40,124 bases of DNA, from positions 10,528 to 50,651 of IMG/VR virus record IMGVR_UViG_3300029319_000085, one strand, 5' to 3'. Origin of the DNA: a virus. Positions 24,865 through 33,135 of this stretch are shown here, piece by piece. The notes beneath the pieces were generated by a model that made no database searches, was not told where the DNA came from, and was given only the letters and a program-made list of their open reading frames with translations. The stretch's first letter is position 1, and the number at the start of each line of letters is the position of its first letter. The position numbers and the translations under genes are program-made.

Positions 24865-25209
24865 CTACCCCTGCAACAATTTGCGACTGGCCTTAGTCTC
24901 CACTTTTGTGTCCACATCCCCTTTAACTCGGTATTCATATTGAAATCCTCCGTCTGATATGAGCATACACAACGCATAAGACGTCCCCGATGATAACCAC
25001 CCTAACAGAACAGCGTTCATCAAAGTTACATCAAATGTAAATAGTTCGGTAAAAGGGTTTAGGAGCAGAAGAACAACACCAACCCAGAAGCCAATACACA
25101 TAGGACAGTGAAAAAAGTGATGGCTTGGTCTTATTTTTTCAAAGATGGTAGCATATACCAGTATCTGAGTTAAACCATAACAAGCTAAAATAAAATATAT
25201 TAGTTCCAA
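24865..25209 (-). CDS. Small membrane protein with CPMCIGFWVG motif (DUF1360-like)
   Basis: A 114-aa protein with three hydrophobic segments: about residues 2-20, 38-52 (including CIGFWVGVVLLLL) and 62-86. Between the first two is HHFFHCPMCIGFWVG, a C-x2-C-x-GFW motif that I associate with DUF1360 and related phage membrane proteins. The C-terminal 28 residues are charged and probably cytoplasmic. Function is unknown; its place inside the head module, between an unknown protein and the protease, is unusual for a membrane protein. The start is TTG with GAGG five to six bases upstream. Confidence 0.65.
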   Translation of the reverse strand: MELIYFILACYGLTQILVYATIFEKIRPSHHFFHCPMCIGFWVGVVLLLLNPFTELFTFDVTLMNAVLLGWLSSGTSYALCMLISDGGFQYEYRVKGDVDTKVETKASRKLLQG

Positions 25210-25220
25210 GATTACCTCAG

Positions 25221-25772
25221 TTAGTATAGATACCCATAGCCAACAAAGCTATATGGAATATCGTATGACCTTGCTCGGCCATAGGGAGTCTCCTCTTCTG
25301 GTTTTATTTCTCCCAGTTCTGTGGTCTCAGATTCGTCTGGGTCTGTGAATCTGTCCTCAATATTTTTGTCATATTGGGCAGCCTTGATATCCTCTCCCAG
25401 ACTTTTCTTGATAAATTTTTCTATCTCCAACAGGGCTACTTGCACCCCATCAAGACCCTCGGGTGCCTCTTCGATCTTCGCTTCCAGTACACCAAACTTC
25501 AGACCGCCCTGAATCATATTGTGGCTAACCACCCCGCCTTCCTCTAAGGATTGCATAAGATCTCTTTGGTAGCTGTATATGTTAGAGTTGTCGCCCGAAT
25601 ACATCTTCGGAATTGTAGAAACAGTTTTTGCCTTTGGGGACACGACAATGTTCATTTTGTCGTGATCCATGATTAATATATTGCCGCCAAGAGTTTTGCG
25701 TATCTGAAGTTCAATCGTTGCCTGAGGTGGTTTAGGCGGCTCTGGCTTGTTTATCTTAATCTTCAGTGTCAT
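25221..25772 (-). CDS. Hypothetical head-module protein, 183 aa
   Basis: Not recognised. The N terminus is Pro/Lys-rich (KIKINKPEPPKPPQATIELQ, residues 4-23), the middle is beta- then helix-forming (ALLEIEKFIKKSLGEDIKAA, about 113-132), and the C-terminal 50 residues are acidic and then Tyr/Gly-rich (SYDIPYSFVGYGYLY at the end). No cysteine or membrane segment is present. It overlaps the upstream 277-aa gene by 17 bases. The location between portal and protease is where T4 places its small prohead core genes 67 and 68, so a prohead assembly role is possible but unproven. Confidence 0.7.
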   Translation of the reverse strand: MTLKIKINKPEPPKPPQATIELQIRKTLGGNILIMDHDKMNIVVSPKAKTVSTIPKMYSGDNSNIYSYQRDLMQSLEEGGVVSHNMIQGGLKFGVLEAKIEEAPEGLDGVQVALLEIEKFIKKSLGEDIKAAQYDKNIEDRFTDPDESETTELGEIKPEEETPYGRARSYDIPYSFVGYGYLY

Positions 25773-26589
25773 CAGACTCGTACTCTCTTACTAGGCTTTG
25801 AAGTTTTAGAACCTTTTTAAGTTCTTTTTCAGAAATATTTGTGACGTCAAAAGAGTCAACCCTCTCCAAAACAATATTAGTATTAGTCAGCATCTCGGCG
25901 TCAGCTTGGACCTCTGGGAGCTTAAGAGATTCTTGCACCTTGTTCTTGATTCGAGTCAATTCCTCAACCAAGTAGAGTTGAAAGTCTGCATAGTTATCAC
26001 CAAGAGACACGATATACTTGTTTAACAAGTCACGCTGCTCCGGTAGTAGCTCCTTATATTTGCTATTATATTTATTCACAAAACTGTTGACAACCAAATT
26101 ATCCACAGGTGCTAATTTTGATTCTTTCAACTTGGTCTTAGAAGATAAAGACTCTAAGACTTCGGCTTCAAGTATAACACGCTTTTTTAGCGAGGTTCCA
26201 AGACTAAAAATTTGATTGACTGTCGCAAAGCTTTTATAATTTGGAACAAAGTTTGAAAACACAGACGTACCAAGCTCTTTATTAATATCTTTAATCAGTT
26301 GGCTTTGTTTTTCAAATATCTTACTTTTAGAAATCTTGTCGTGTTCGGCCCTTGCGTGAAATATCATTTTCTCTGCCGTATATTTGTCTAGCTCTTTTGT
26401 TTCGAGCAGTGCCTTATAGCATTTCAATTCTCTGTTTAGAACTGAGCCGTTTGAAAAATGTTCTTTTATAATGGAAATAACTTTGTTTTTTCTCTGCGTA
26501 TCATTAGAGACGATAGCTTTTGTTGCCTCCCTTATAAGAGCCTCAAAAACAAAAGCAGTGTTTCTTTTCTTGTTGTGTTTAGTTCTCAT
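25756..26589 (-). CDS. Hypothetical head-module protein, 277 aa
   Basis: A Lys/Glu-rich, almost wholly helical protein starting MRTKHNKKRNTAFVFEALIR, with no cysteines beyond one and no membrane segment. I recall similar proteins after the portal gene in other marine phages, but no function is known to me. It overlaps the portal gene by 11 bases and the 183-aa gene by 17, so the three are translationally coupled. A prohead core or portal-associated assembly role is a reasonable guess from position and composition only. The start is ATG. Confidence 0.7.
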   Translation of the reverse strand: MRTKHNKKRNTAFVFEALIREATKAIVSNDTQRKNKVISIIKEHFSNGSVLNRELKCYKALLETKELDKYTAEKMIFHARAEHDKISKSKIFEKQSQLIKDINKELGTSVFSNFVPNYKSFATVNQIFSLGTSLKKRVILEAEVLESLSSKTKLKESKLAPVDNLVVNSFVNKYNSKYKELLPEQRDLLNKYIVSLGDNYADFQLYLVEELTRIKNKVQESLKLPEVQADAEMLTNTNIVLERVDSFDVTNISEKELKKVLKLQSLVREYESDDTED

Positions 26590-28486
26590 AGTTCTTTTCC
26601 AAACCCTCTATTAAACGAAGCACATCGTTGTTAGCCTCTTTAAGTAGGCTCTCTTCACGATCAAGTGCCTCTCCAACTGTCCCCCGTGAAAGAGGTCTCA
26701 TTTCGCCAGCCCACCCTTTATATAGGTTTCTGTCTGAGCTAGAGGCCACGCTTTCTCCCGTGCTAGACAAATAACTTCGTAGTCTTGCTCCTGCTTGACG
26801 ACCATCTATCTTAACTTGTTCGTAGCCATTATCGCTTCTTTGCCCTGGTTCTGCCAAAAGCGGTCCCTCTTCGGCTGGCTCTTCTGCTGCGGGTTCGTCT
26901 CCTCCAGCCTCGTCTCCACCAAGGTCACCACCAAGGTCTTCACCGCCAAGGTCACCTCCTGCTTCATCAGCACCAGCGTCGGTGCCAACAGCAGCGGTCA
27001 TAGCCTCACCGGCCGCTGTTCCAACTGACTCAATTGAGGCTGTATGTTTAGAATCTCCAAATTGTTCAAACATAATTCGCTCCACCTCATCATCATCAAG
27101 TTTGAAGACGTTCTTATAGATCCACCTTTTGGAGAAATATCCCTCAGTCGCCGCACCAGCGATCTCAAACTTAGTTCTAAAATGCTCAAGCTCTTGTAGT
27201 TCAGCGATTTTAGAGGGGTTGTTTAAGGTTAGTTTAAAATTAGTCAGGTCACTGTTTCGGTACCCAAGCGTGAAAAGGTGAATGATGCACAATTTTTCCA
27301 ATTCAGCCAACACTACTCGCTGAAGCCTCTGAATAGTTCTGGCAAATCTAATATCTTTCTGTGCTAAAGTTGTTTTATCTTCCATCGCATCAGACTGGGC
27401 CAAATAAGCTTTCGGAACTTTAAGTGCTGAGAAAAGCTTATCTCTAAGGTAATTGACGTCATCAATATCACCTGTAAAAGAGCCGCCAGCCAAAGTTTCG
27501 ATACGAGAGGATTGACCTGCTCGAACCGGAATATAATAATCTTCGTCAATACTCATAGCGTTGTACCTAAGATCAACTCTACCAGTATCAGCGTCAACAA
27601 TCTGGTTTCTCTTCATCTGGGTCTTAACTTGTTCAATGTACATCTCAACATCTTCGGCAGGAATATTTCCAACATCAATGTAAAAAACTCGACGCTCTGG
27701 TGACCTGACAATCCTGTAAGCCATCATTGCATCTTCCAACAAAGTTAGTTGCCGCCATATTCTTCGTGATGGTTCAAGCACAGACGTTCCGTATGGAACG
27801 TACTTATCATTGCCAAGAACTCGGAAATGTGCTATCTGCCAGTTCTCAAATGTAACACCCGGCTGAGAATCGCCAGACCAATAATATTGGACATAATTTG
27901 GGTTTGTGGGGTCTTTCCCCTCCAGTCTCTCCACTTCACGAACTGGCAGAGGGATGACATTGGTGACCCCAAGTCCATCATCAATGTCAAGGTACAAGTA
28001 ATAATCGCCAAATTTACACATGCTCCTGGCCCAGCCAAAAAGATTTGACTCAACGTTTAGAACCGTGTATAATAAAGTGTGTATAATCTCTTTAATCTCT
28101 CTATTATGGCACTCAATATGGACCAAGGGATTTATCTCGGACGATGTAGTGATCTCATCGGCATAAACATCGAGAGCAGACGCTATTTCTGGCATATACT
28201 CCATCTGATCGAAATCAGTGTACCTAAGTTGCTTGTCTCTGTTTAAGAGAACCTTACTTTGTAGTCCAGAAAATGGATTGTAGTATTCTTTCTTTTTAAA
28301 CTCTTTGCCGTTTGCTGTGGTGAACTTATACTTTGTCACAGTTCGAGCAGTTGTTCTTGTAACGGTGGGTTGATTATAGTCCACCAATGGTCCACTAAAC
28401 AATCTGGTCAACCTCTTGAATAGAGTTGATTGCTGATTGCGAGGATTGTTTTGATCACTTTTGTGTTGGTTACTGTTGTCTGCCAT
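26579..28486 (-). CDS. 20: Portal vertex protein, T4 gp20-like
   Basis: Forms the dodecameric portal through which DNA is packaged. Core segments typical of gp20 are present: DQMEYMPEIASALDVYADEI (residues 93-112), FRVLGNDKYVPYGTSVLEPS (about 225-244), RRIWRQLTLLEDAMMAYRIV then RSPERRVFYIDVGNIPAEDV (about 245-285), and DKLFSALKVPKAYLAQSD (about 352-369). The length, 635 aa, exceeds T4 gp20 (524); the extra part includes an Asp/Glu/Gly/Ala-rich linker at about residues 497-545. The gene lies two bases after terminase and upstream of the protease, as in T4 (17-20-21 order with insertions). The start is ATG. Confidence 0.94.
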   Translation of the reverse strand: MADNSNQHKSDQNNPRNQQSTLFKRLTRLFSGPLVDYNQPTVTRTTARTVTKYKFTTANGKEFKKKEYYNPFSGLQSKVLLNRDKQLRYTDFDQMEYMPEIASALDVYADEITTSSEINPLVHIECHNREIKEIIHTLLYTVLNVESNLFGWARSMCKFGDYYLYLDIDDGLGVTNVIPLPVREVERLEGKDPTNPNYVQYYWSGDSQPGVTFENWQIAHFRVLGNDKYVPYGTSVLEPSRRIWRQLTLLEDAMMAYRIVRSPERRVFYIDVGNIPAEDVEMYIEQVKTQMKRNQIVDADTGRVDLRYNAMSIDEDYYIPVRAGQSSRIETLAGGSFTGDIDDVNYLRDKLFSALKVPKAYLAQSDAMEDKTTLAQKDIRFARTIQRLQRVVLAELEKLCIIHLFTLGYRNSDLTNFKLTLNNPSKIAELQELEHFRTKFEIAGAATEGYFSKRWIYKNVFKLDDDEVERIMFEQFGDSKHTASIESVGTAAGEAMTAAVGTDAGADEAGGDLGGEDLGGDLGGDEAGGDEPAAEEPAEEGPLLAEPGQRSDNGYEQVKIDGRQAGARLRSYLSSTGESVASSSDRNLYKGWAGEMRPLSRGTVGEALDREESLLKEANNDVLRLIEGLEKNYEN

Positions 28487-28488
28487 TT

Positions 28489-30069
28489 TTATCCCTTAAT
28501 AATCCAAGATAGGTCATATCTTTTTCCATCATTACCTTCAAAACTACTCTGTGGGCCTTTTCTAGGCTTATAACCCTGCATTCCGGGTATCTTAGTATCA
28601 AAAGTGCTGTTGCTAATAGATATACCACCTATCATCGCTTTTTTATAATCCATTTCCCTCTTATTAACCGTTAACGCTGTATCTCTAACCCAACATCCGA
28701 TACTGGTCGCTATGACTAGATCGTCGTTGTACCCCCTCATAGCCTGCGGTCTCCCATTGTGCCAAACAAAAGTTTTAATTTCGCTAGCCAGGCGTTTGGA
28801 GTTAATATTAATTAGTTTGTTTCTAACGAATTCTTCAAACTTAGCAATCACTAACGGCCTAGTTTTCATAGACATCGTAAACCCAGCCACACCACCGACC
28901 GCTTCAGCCGTTGCCTGGTCAACATATTCATGTGTAGCTCGAATGCTATAATATATGTTAGAGTAGTCAAGTTCTTCAAGCCTACTTAACACACCAATAC
29001 CCAAGGAATTGTTCTCAATCACCAAAAGAGCCTGGTTATATTCTGTAGCCATACTAAAAAGCAACGGAGCAAACATATCTGGGGTTATTTTTCCTTGGTA
29101 CTCGGCCACCTGATTCATAGTTTGAATGTCTATTATTTGACACACGCTGTAGTCTGACCCATCACCCCTAGCAACGTCAGCAATCGCTAAATAATCTCTT
29201 CCATCCTGGGGTGTCTCCCATATCCAATAATTTCTATCGAAACCAGTTTTTCTCTCTGGGTCGGATACGTTTTCTAAAATTCTATTTAGATCATCACCAT
29301 GAACCACAGTCTCACCGGAAGCGTTAAAATTACACTCAAGCTCTTGAGCGATTTCACGCTTGGACATATTCCTAGTTTCTTTTTGAAACCAAGCTGCGTC
29401 TCGTTCTGGGTGTACATCCCAAGGTAGCTTAATCGGGTTGAAATCATTTTTACCTAGCTCGGCTTCAGTATAGTTTTTATGAAACCAATTTCCAACACCA
29501 TACGGGGTGCTCAGCGCTATACAGGTGCCACCAGTCGAAAGTGTAGGATACAAACCAGCCCACATTTCTTCAAGTCCCTCAACAATGGCCGCCTCATCAA
29601 TAACCAAAAGAGATAACGCTTCAGAACGACCAGCGTCGCCAGACGTGGACGAGGCTTTAACTTGGGAACCGTTCGTTAACTCGAAAGAGTTTCTATTATC
29701 AATAGCGATTGCCGCAATTTTCAGCCACGCTGGTAAATTTTTATATATGGCTTTTGATTTTTTAACTAAGTTAGCTGCCGTGTTTAGTTTAGTAGCAACA
29801 ACTAATATGTTCTTGTCCCGATGAAACAACATAAGCCAAGCGACATAAGAGGCAACCGTGGTTGAAATGCCCAACTGTCGTGCTTTCAATATAATATTAA
29901 AACGATGCTTCTTAAAATCCTTCAGGGCATTTTCCTGAAAGTTATACATATCAAAAGGTATCAACCCATGCATTGGATGGGATATTTTTGCGTACTTGTT
30001 AGAAAAGTAGACAGGATCTTTGCCACAGCGGACAATCTCTGCCATCATCTCTTTTCTTGAGAGGCTCAT
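28489..30069 (-). CDS. terL: Terminase large subunit, T4 gp17-like
   Basis: ATP-driven DNA packaging motor and nuclease. The ATPase domain has a gp17-type Walker A, KARQLGIST (62-70), Walker B LLVIDEAA with the catalytic Glu at 159 (154-161), and coupling motif LSTP (186-189). The C-terminal RNase H-like nuclease domain has AIADVARGDGSDYSV with Asp298 (295-309), VIENNSLGIG with Glu352 (350-359) and a final acidic pair in GYNDDLVIA. The length, 526 aa, is slightly below T4 gp17 (610). It follows an unknown small gene and precedes the portal gene. The start is ATG. Confidence 0.95.
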   Translation of the reverse strand: MSLSRKEMMAEIVRCGKDPVYFSNKYAKISHPMHGLIPFDMYNFQENALKDFKKHRFNIILKARQLGISTTVASYVAWLMLFHRDKNILVVATKLNTAANLVKKSKAIYKNLPAWLKIAAIAIDNRNSFELTNGSQVKASSTSGDAGRSEALSLLVIDEAAIVEGLEEMWAGLYPTLSTGGTCIALSTPYGVGNWFHKNYTEAELGKNDFNPIKLPWDVHPERDAAWFQKETRNMSKREIAQELECNFNASGETVVHGDDLNRILENVSDPERKTGFDRNYWIWETPQDGRDYLAIADVARGDGSDYSVCQIIDIQTMNQVAEYQGKITPDMFAPLLFSMATEYNQALLVIENNSLGIGVLSRLEELDYSNIYYSIRATHEYVDQATAEAVGGVAGFTMSMKTRPLVIAKFEEFVRNKLININSKRLASEIKTFVWHNGRPQAMRGYNDDLVIATSIGCWVRDTALTVNKREMDYKKAMIGGISISNSTFDTKIPGMQGYKPRKGPQSSFEGNDGKRYDLSWIIKG

Positions 30070-30609
30070 TTATGCCTCTGGCGTATCTGGATTTTTTGGT
30101 GCCTTGTCGTTACTTGGTCGCTTGTCAGAGAAAAGATCTAAGAATTTCTTAATCCCATCATCAACGGTATCTTTTGAAGGTTGCTTTATATTTTCAACAC
30201 CCTCAACGCCGCCAATCTTGTACCTCTTGACGGCCTGAACAAAGTTTCTAACTCTAGATGTGCTTTGTACCATGATGTCGGCATCATCCACCTCATTAAG
30301 AGTGACTGCTGACTTCATAACCTTACGATATTCTTTCTTAAGGTACTTAACAATGTCGCCAAACTTTCTTTCGATCTCATTCTCGAATTGACCTCGGGGG
30401 TGTACTTCTTTCATAAGAACTTCACTATGGTAAGTAATAATTAATTGGTCTGCGGAAAAGCGAACCTTAAAACCGTCCATTACACGACTATCTAGAATAG
30501 GGTGTCCCTCTTCTCTTTTTAGTCCTATTTTTTCATCCATATTATACCCATCATAGGCATTGGAAGCTGCTTGACTCAAACCCTTTATCACGTCTAAAAT
30601 TGTAGCCAT
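30070..30609 (-). CDS. Conserved protein directly upstream of terL, 179 aa
   Basis: The sequence begins MATILDVIKGLSQAASNAYD and continues with KIGLKREEGHPILDSRVMDG, a pattern I recall from uncharacterised proteins of several marine phages. The middle is beta-rich (FKVRFSADQLIITYHSE) and the rest helical, with a Pro/Lys-rich tail. It ends one base before terL. A small terminase subunit is possible from position, but I see no helix-turn-helix and do not claim it. A TTG five codons upstream also opens the frame; I prefer the ATG at 30609 because the recognisable start of the family is MATILDVI. Confidence 0.7.
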   Translation of the reverse strand: MATILDVIKGLSQAASNAYDGYNMDEKIGLKREEGHPILDSRVMDGFKVRFSADQLIITYHSEVLMKEVHPRGQFENEIERKFGDIVKYLKKEYRKVMKSAVTLNEVDDADIMVQSTSRVRNFVQAVKRYKIGGVEGVENIKQPSKDTVDDGIKKFLDLFSDKRPSNDKAPKNPDTPEA

Positions 30610-31067
30610 GTTTTTATTCTCCAAATTAGTTTGTTAAAGTAAGCTCTGAAAAAACGACCCATTCTTTTGAACAGTGGTGGCTTCCAATCCTCATCGCCAG
30701 GTCGCCAACCAGATTTCCAACGCTCCTCTCTAAATTCCACATAGTCAATATAGCACTGCTGACAGCACTTAAACCTATTCATATATAGGTCGTCCCTAGA
30801 TGAAAATGAATAAGTTTTACAAACAGGGCATGAGCGTTGACTAGTTGATGGTTTTCTCTTTGTTTTTATCTCTATGTCGCCAACTGTGTGAGTCTTTTTT
30901 CTTTTGTACTTCTTGAGTAGTTTTTTTCTTCTCTCTCCTAGTTGACTTAGGTAAGCGCTCTCCTTGTCTGGCTCCCATCCAGATCGGAAGTCTTGAACCG
31001 TATCTTTACCATATTTTTCAGCGATGGCCTTCTCGACTGCTGCAATATAGTTGTAGTCTTTATTCAT
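30594..31067 (-). CDS. Zinc-ribbon protein, 157 aa
   Basis: Four to five cysteines form a probable zinc site: SCPVCKTY (Cys80, Cys83) and KCCQQCYIDY (Cys101, Cys102, Cys105). Before it is a long Lys/Arg-rich stretch (about residues 46-73). The last 30 residues are basic and aromatic (FKRMGRFFRAYFNKLIWRIK), an amphipathic helix that may bind nucleic acid or membrane. The function is not recognised. It overlaps the signal-peptide protein before it by four bases (ATGA) and the 179-aa gene after it by 16. Confidence 0.7.
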   Translation of the reverse strand: MNKDYNYIAAVEKAIAEKYGKDTVQDFRSGWEPDKESAYLSQLGERRKKLLKKYKRKKTHTVGDIEIKTKRKPSTSQRSCPVCKTYSFSSRDDLYMNRFKCCQQCYIDYVEFREERWKSGWRPGDEDWKPPLFKRMGRFFRAYFNKLIWRIKTWLQF

Positions 31068-31444
31068 CTTTGGTAAACTGCGTGTACAATCCCGACCGAA
31101 ACTCCGGTTCCGATCAGCAAACCAGTGAGAAGTCCGAAAGTTCCCCGATTTCTGTTAAACCAAGAATTATTCTTTTTCAGTTGTCCCTCCAGTTGAGAGA
31201 TATAGTGTTTATATCCTAACTGTATTTGGTCACATACTTTTTTATCTACTGAGCATTCTGCTAGTTTGGCGTTGGTGTCAATTTTCTTTTCCAGTATTTT
31301 GCGAAAATCTTCTTCGCTCAACAGAATTCCAACATATGTGCTGCCCTCTTGCTCAACAGCCGCTGGGCGAGGCTCGAACTTCGTGACCTCTGCCGCAGCG
31401 GCGTTAAGCGAAAAGAGCAGTATAAGTGCAACTACTTTTTTCAT
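31064..31444 (-). CDS. Exported protein with C-terminal membrane anchor (lysis candidate)
   Basis: A clear signal peptide (MKKVVALILLFSLNAAAAE, residues 1-19) is followed by a periplasmic helical part with two cysteines (Cys64, Cys71 in ECSVDKKVC) and a C-terminal hydrophobic segment (GLLTGLLIGTGVSVGIVHAV, about 104-123). There is no lipobox, so it is not a typical outer-membrane spanin. Proteins with an N-terminal signal and C-terminal anchor occur near phage lysis genes, and a holin-like and a spanin-like gene lie just upstream. A role in lysis or the host envelope is inferred. It starts one base after the tubulin-like gene. Confidence 0.7.
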   Translation of the reverse strand: MKKVVALILLFSLNAAAAEVTKFEPRPAAVEQEGSTYVGILLSEEDFRKILEKKIDTNAKLAECSVDKKVCDQIQLGYKHYISQLEGQLKKNNSWFNRNRGTFGLLTGLLIGTGVSVGIVHAVYQR

Positions 31445-31445
31445 A

Positions 31446-32579
31446 TTACTTCAGGAACTTCTTCAGTCCCTCGATTCGTTTAGCTGGTCGCTTCAGTCCA
31501 CTCACCAGGGTATAAGTAACAAGTTTATCTCTGTTTGAATCCTCATAAATACCACGGTGAATAATTGCTCCACCTGTTAGTGCGGCCAAAGTATCGAAAC
31601 CAAACTCAATGCTATCCATCAGACCAACGGTCTCCTCGAAGATTGTTTCGCCGCCGACAACAATACAAGCAGCACCTGTAGCAGTTGTCAAGTCAAAACC
31701 CTCAGCAAGAAGTGTTTTTTCTAAGTTCTTCTTAAGAGCAGTCGAGATAGCAGTTTCACTATCAACGTCTTTAACACTTGTAACGCCCATAATCATACAA
31801 CCAGATTGTTTCATAATACTATCGTAGTCAGTAGCGTCAAAGGTTGTATACTCTGAGTCTTGATTCGCCAGAACGTTGAAGACGTGGAACAGGCCAGCGA
31901 CTGTGTTGTTAATTGTAGTCCAGAACTTCTTGACTGTGAGTTTGGGGTACAATCTTTTAATCTTCTCGTTGTCCACCATAATCAGTGGGGCAATCTTTCC
32001 TTTTTCTGCGAGCCCGCAAAGTTGGTTAATGCGAGTGTGAGCGTTCTTGGCCACCGTTGGGGAAGCCGACTCACCGGCAGTTGGAAGGGAAGCAATCACA
32101 CCAACACGCTCGTCAACGTTCTCAACGCCGATGTAGGTGAAATACTTTTTGGCGACCTTAATAAGGGTATTAACTGTACCACCGCCTGAGCCACCAGATA
32201 CACCAAGACAGATCAAAATGCGATCAACGTTGCTGCCAAATACTTCACGGAACTTATTAAAGACCTCTTGTTCCTTACGTTCAATGGCTGCCTCGGCCTT
32301 AGCTTGATCTTTGCCCGCACCTTGCTCACCGTGTTCGTCAACCAAAAACTTTTGACTATCAGGTAAATCTAGTCCATTTAGATCTGAACGAGCCGTATTA
32401 ACTGCTACAGTTTTTGTATAGCCCATATCATAAAAAGCCTTTGCCATTCGTCCGCCACCTTGACCGGCACCGACAATAGCATAAGTTAGAGCGCCGCCGG
32501 ACTTATCCTCAACGGACTCTTCTTCTTCGTTTAAATCAGGATCATAGTCCTCAATGTCAAGTGTAGGAATATCTACCAT
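31446..32579 (-). CDS. Tubulin/FtsZ-family GTPase, phage-encoded
   Basis: Tubulin-family GTPases polymerise into filaments that position or move cargo; phage PhuZ centres the phage nucleus. The family's landmarks appear in order: glycine-rich N-terminal loop IVGAGQGGGRMAKAF (35-49), AVNTARSDLNGL (59-70), the tubulin signature LGVSGGSGGGTVNTL (125-139), and a T7-like acidic loop TFDATDYDSIMKQSG (246-260) that would complete the GTPase site of the next subunit. The length is 377 aa, similar to FtsZ. The first 28 residues are very acidic and may be a flexible tail. The C terminus is basic (LKRPAKRIEGLKKFLK). The gene sits inside a cluster of membrane and lysis-like genes rather than replication genes. 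An AGGAG site precedes the ATG. Confidence 0.85.
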   Translation of the reverse strand: MVDIPTLDIEDYDPDLNEEEESVEDKSGGALTYAIVGAGQGGGRMAKAFYDMGYTKTVAVNTARSDLNGLDLPDSQKFLVDEHGEQGAGKDQAKAEAAIERKEQEVFNKFREVFGSNVDRILICLGVSGGSGGGTVNTLIKVAKKYFTYIGVENVDERVGVIASLPTAGESASPTVAKNAHTRINQLCGLAEKGKIAPLIMVDNEKIKRLYPKLTVKKFWTTINNTVAGLFHVFNVLANQDSEYTTFDATDYDSIMKQSGCMIMGVTSVKDVDSETAISTALKKNLEKTLLAEGFDLTTATGAACIVVGGETIFEETVGLMDSIEFGFDTLAALTGGAIIHRGIYEDSNRDKLVTYTLVSGLKRPAKRIEGLKKFLK

Positions 32580-32590
32580 TTTATTTCTCC

Positions 32591-32905
32591 TTAGATGTCT
32601 AATTCCTTGTGAAGTCTAACCAAAGCTTTCAATCGTTCCTCTCGGTCATCTATTTTTTTAGTATCTTCTAGACGACTTTTAAAGACTACCTTGATCGCTC
32701 CAATCTTATCTTTTTCAAGTCTACCACGCAACTCTGCTTCCTTTAAGGCCACAGTTGCTTCTGTTTTTATTATTTCCAAATATTCTAATTTATCGTCTGC
32801 TGGCTTCAGCAAGCGATAAAAGTAAATGAGTAAGCTTGCTAAAACAACAAACCCTAATACAAGCTTCCACCAGCTTGATTTAAACCAGTACCATACTCGT
32901 TTCAT
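32591..32905 (-). CDS. Membrane-anchored coiled-coil protein, spanin-like
   Basis: One N-terminal transmembrane segment (WKLVLGFVVLASLLIYFYRL, about residues 13-32) is followed by about 70 residues of charged helix with coiled-coil character. This is the architecture of inner-membrane spanins (Rz-type), which join inner and outer membranes at the end of lysis. It overlaps the holin-like gene by four bases. No matching outer-membrane lipoprotein was found in the window. A spanin role is inferred from architecture and neighbour only. Confidence 0.6.
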   Translation of the reverse strand: MKRVWYWFKSSWWKLVLGFVVLASLLIYFYRLLKPADDKLEYLEIIKTEATVALKEAELRGRLEKDKIGAIKVVFKSRLEDTKKIDDREERLKALVRLHKELDI

Positions 32906-33093
32906 TTCCCGTGTTTCCAGGTTGCTGCGATATCAGCAGCACCTTGTAATCCAATGTAAGCTAAAGACACAGCGACCCAATCACTACTAGTAACGGAACC
33001 AACCGCAAGAAAAACCGTTGAAGTTCCCCACACTATTAATTTTCGTGAAGCCCATTTGCCTAGCCATTTATCTATCTTTTGTTGCATATCCAC
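32902..33093 (-). CDS. Holin-like small membrane protein, 63 aa
   Basis: Two hydrophobic segments, about residues 18-33 (KLIVWGTSTVFLAVGSV) and 38-53 (WVAVSLAYIGLQGAADI), are separated by a short turn (TSSD) and flanked by charged ends. The size and layout fit a small phage holin, and the TSSDWVAVSLAYIGLQ pattern resembles other short phage holins. Holins open the inner membrane to start lysis. The start is either GTG at 33093 or ATG two codons later; an AGGAGG site precedes both. A CTACTTATA element lies 17 bases upstream of the GTG. No endolysin is seen nearby. Confidence 0.62.
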   Translation of the reverse strand: MDMQQKIDKWLGKWASRKLIVWGTSTVFLAVGSVTSSDWVAVSLAYIGLQGAADIAATWKHGK

Positions 33094-33110
33094 AGCACCT
33101 CCTCTGTAGA

Positions 33111-33119
33111 TATAAGTAG
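33111..33119 (-). promoter_or_regulatory. CTAYTTAYW element before the holin-like gene
   Basis: The minus strand reads CTACTTATA in the context AGTAAACTACTTATATC, very close to the copy before the gp13-like gene. It lies 17 bases upstream of the holin-like start and would place the lysis-like and tubulin-like genes, and perhaps the head genes beyond, under the same promoter class. Confidence 0.45.
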
Positions 33120-33135
33120 TTTACTTTATAATAAG

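Noticed and set aside
30070-30609. Small terminase subunit
   Set aside because: The position before terL fits, but no DNA-binding motif or family pattern could be seen.
31064-31444. Outer-membrane spanin lipoprotein
   Set aside because: The signal peptide ends in AAAAE and lacks a lipobox cysteine; it also has a C-terminal membrane segment.
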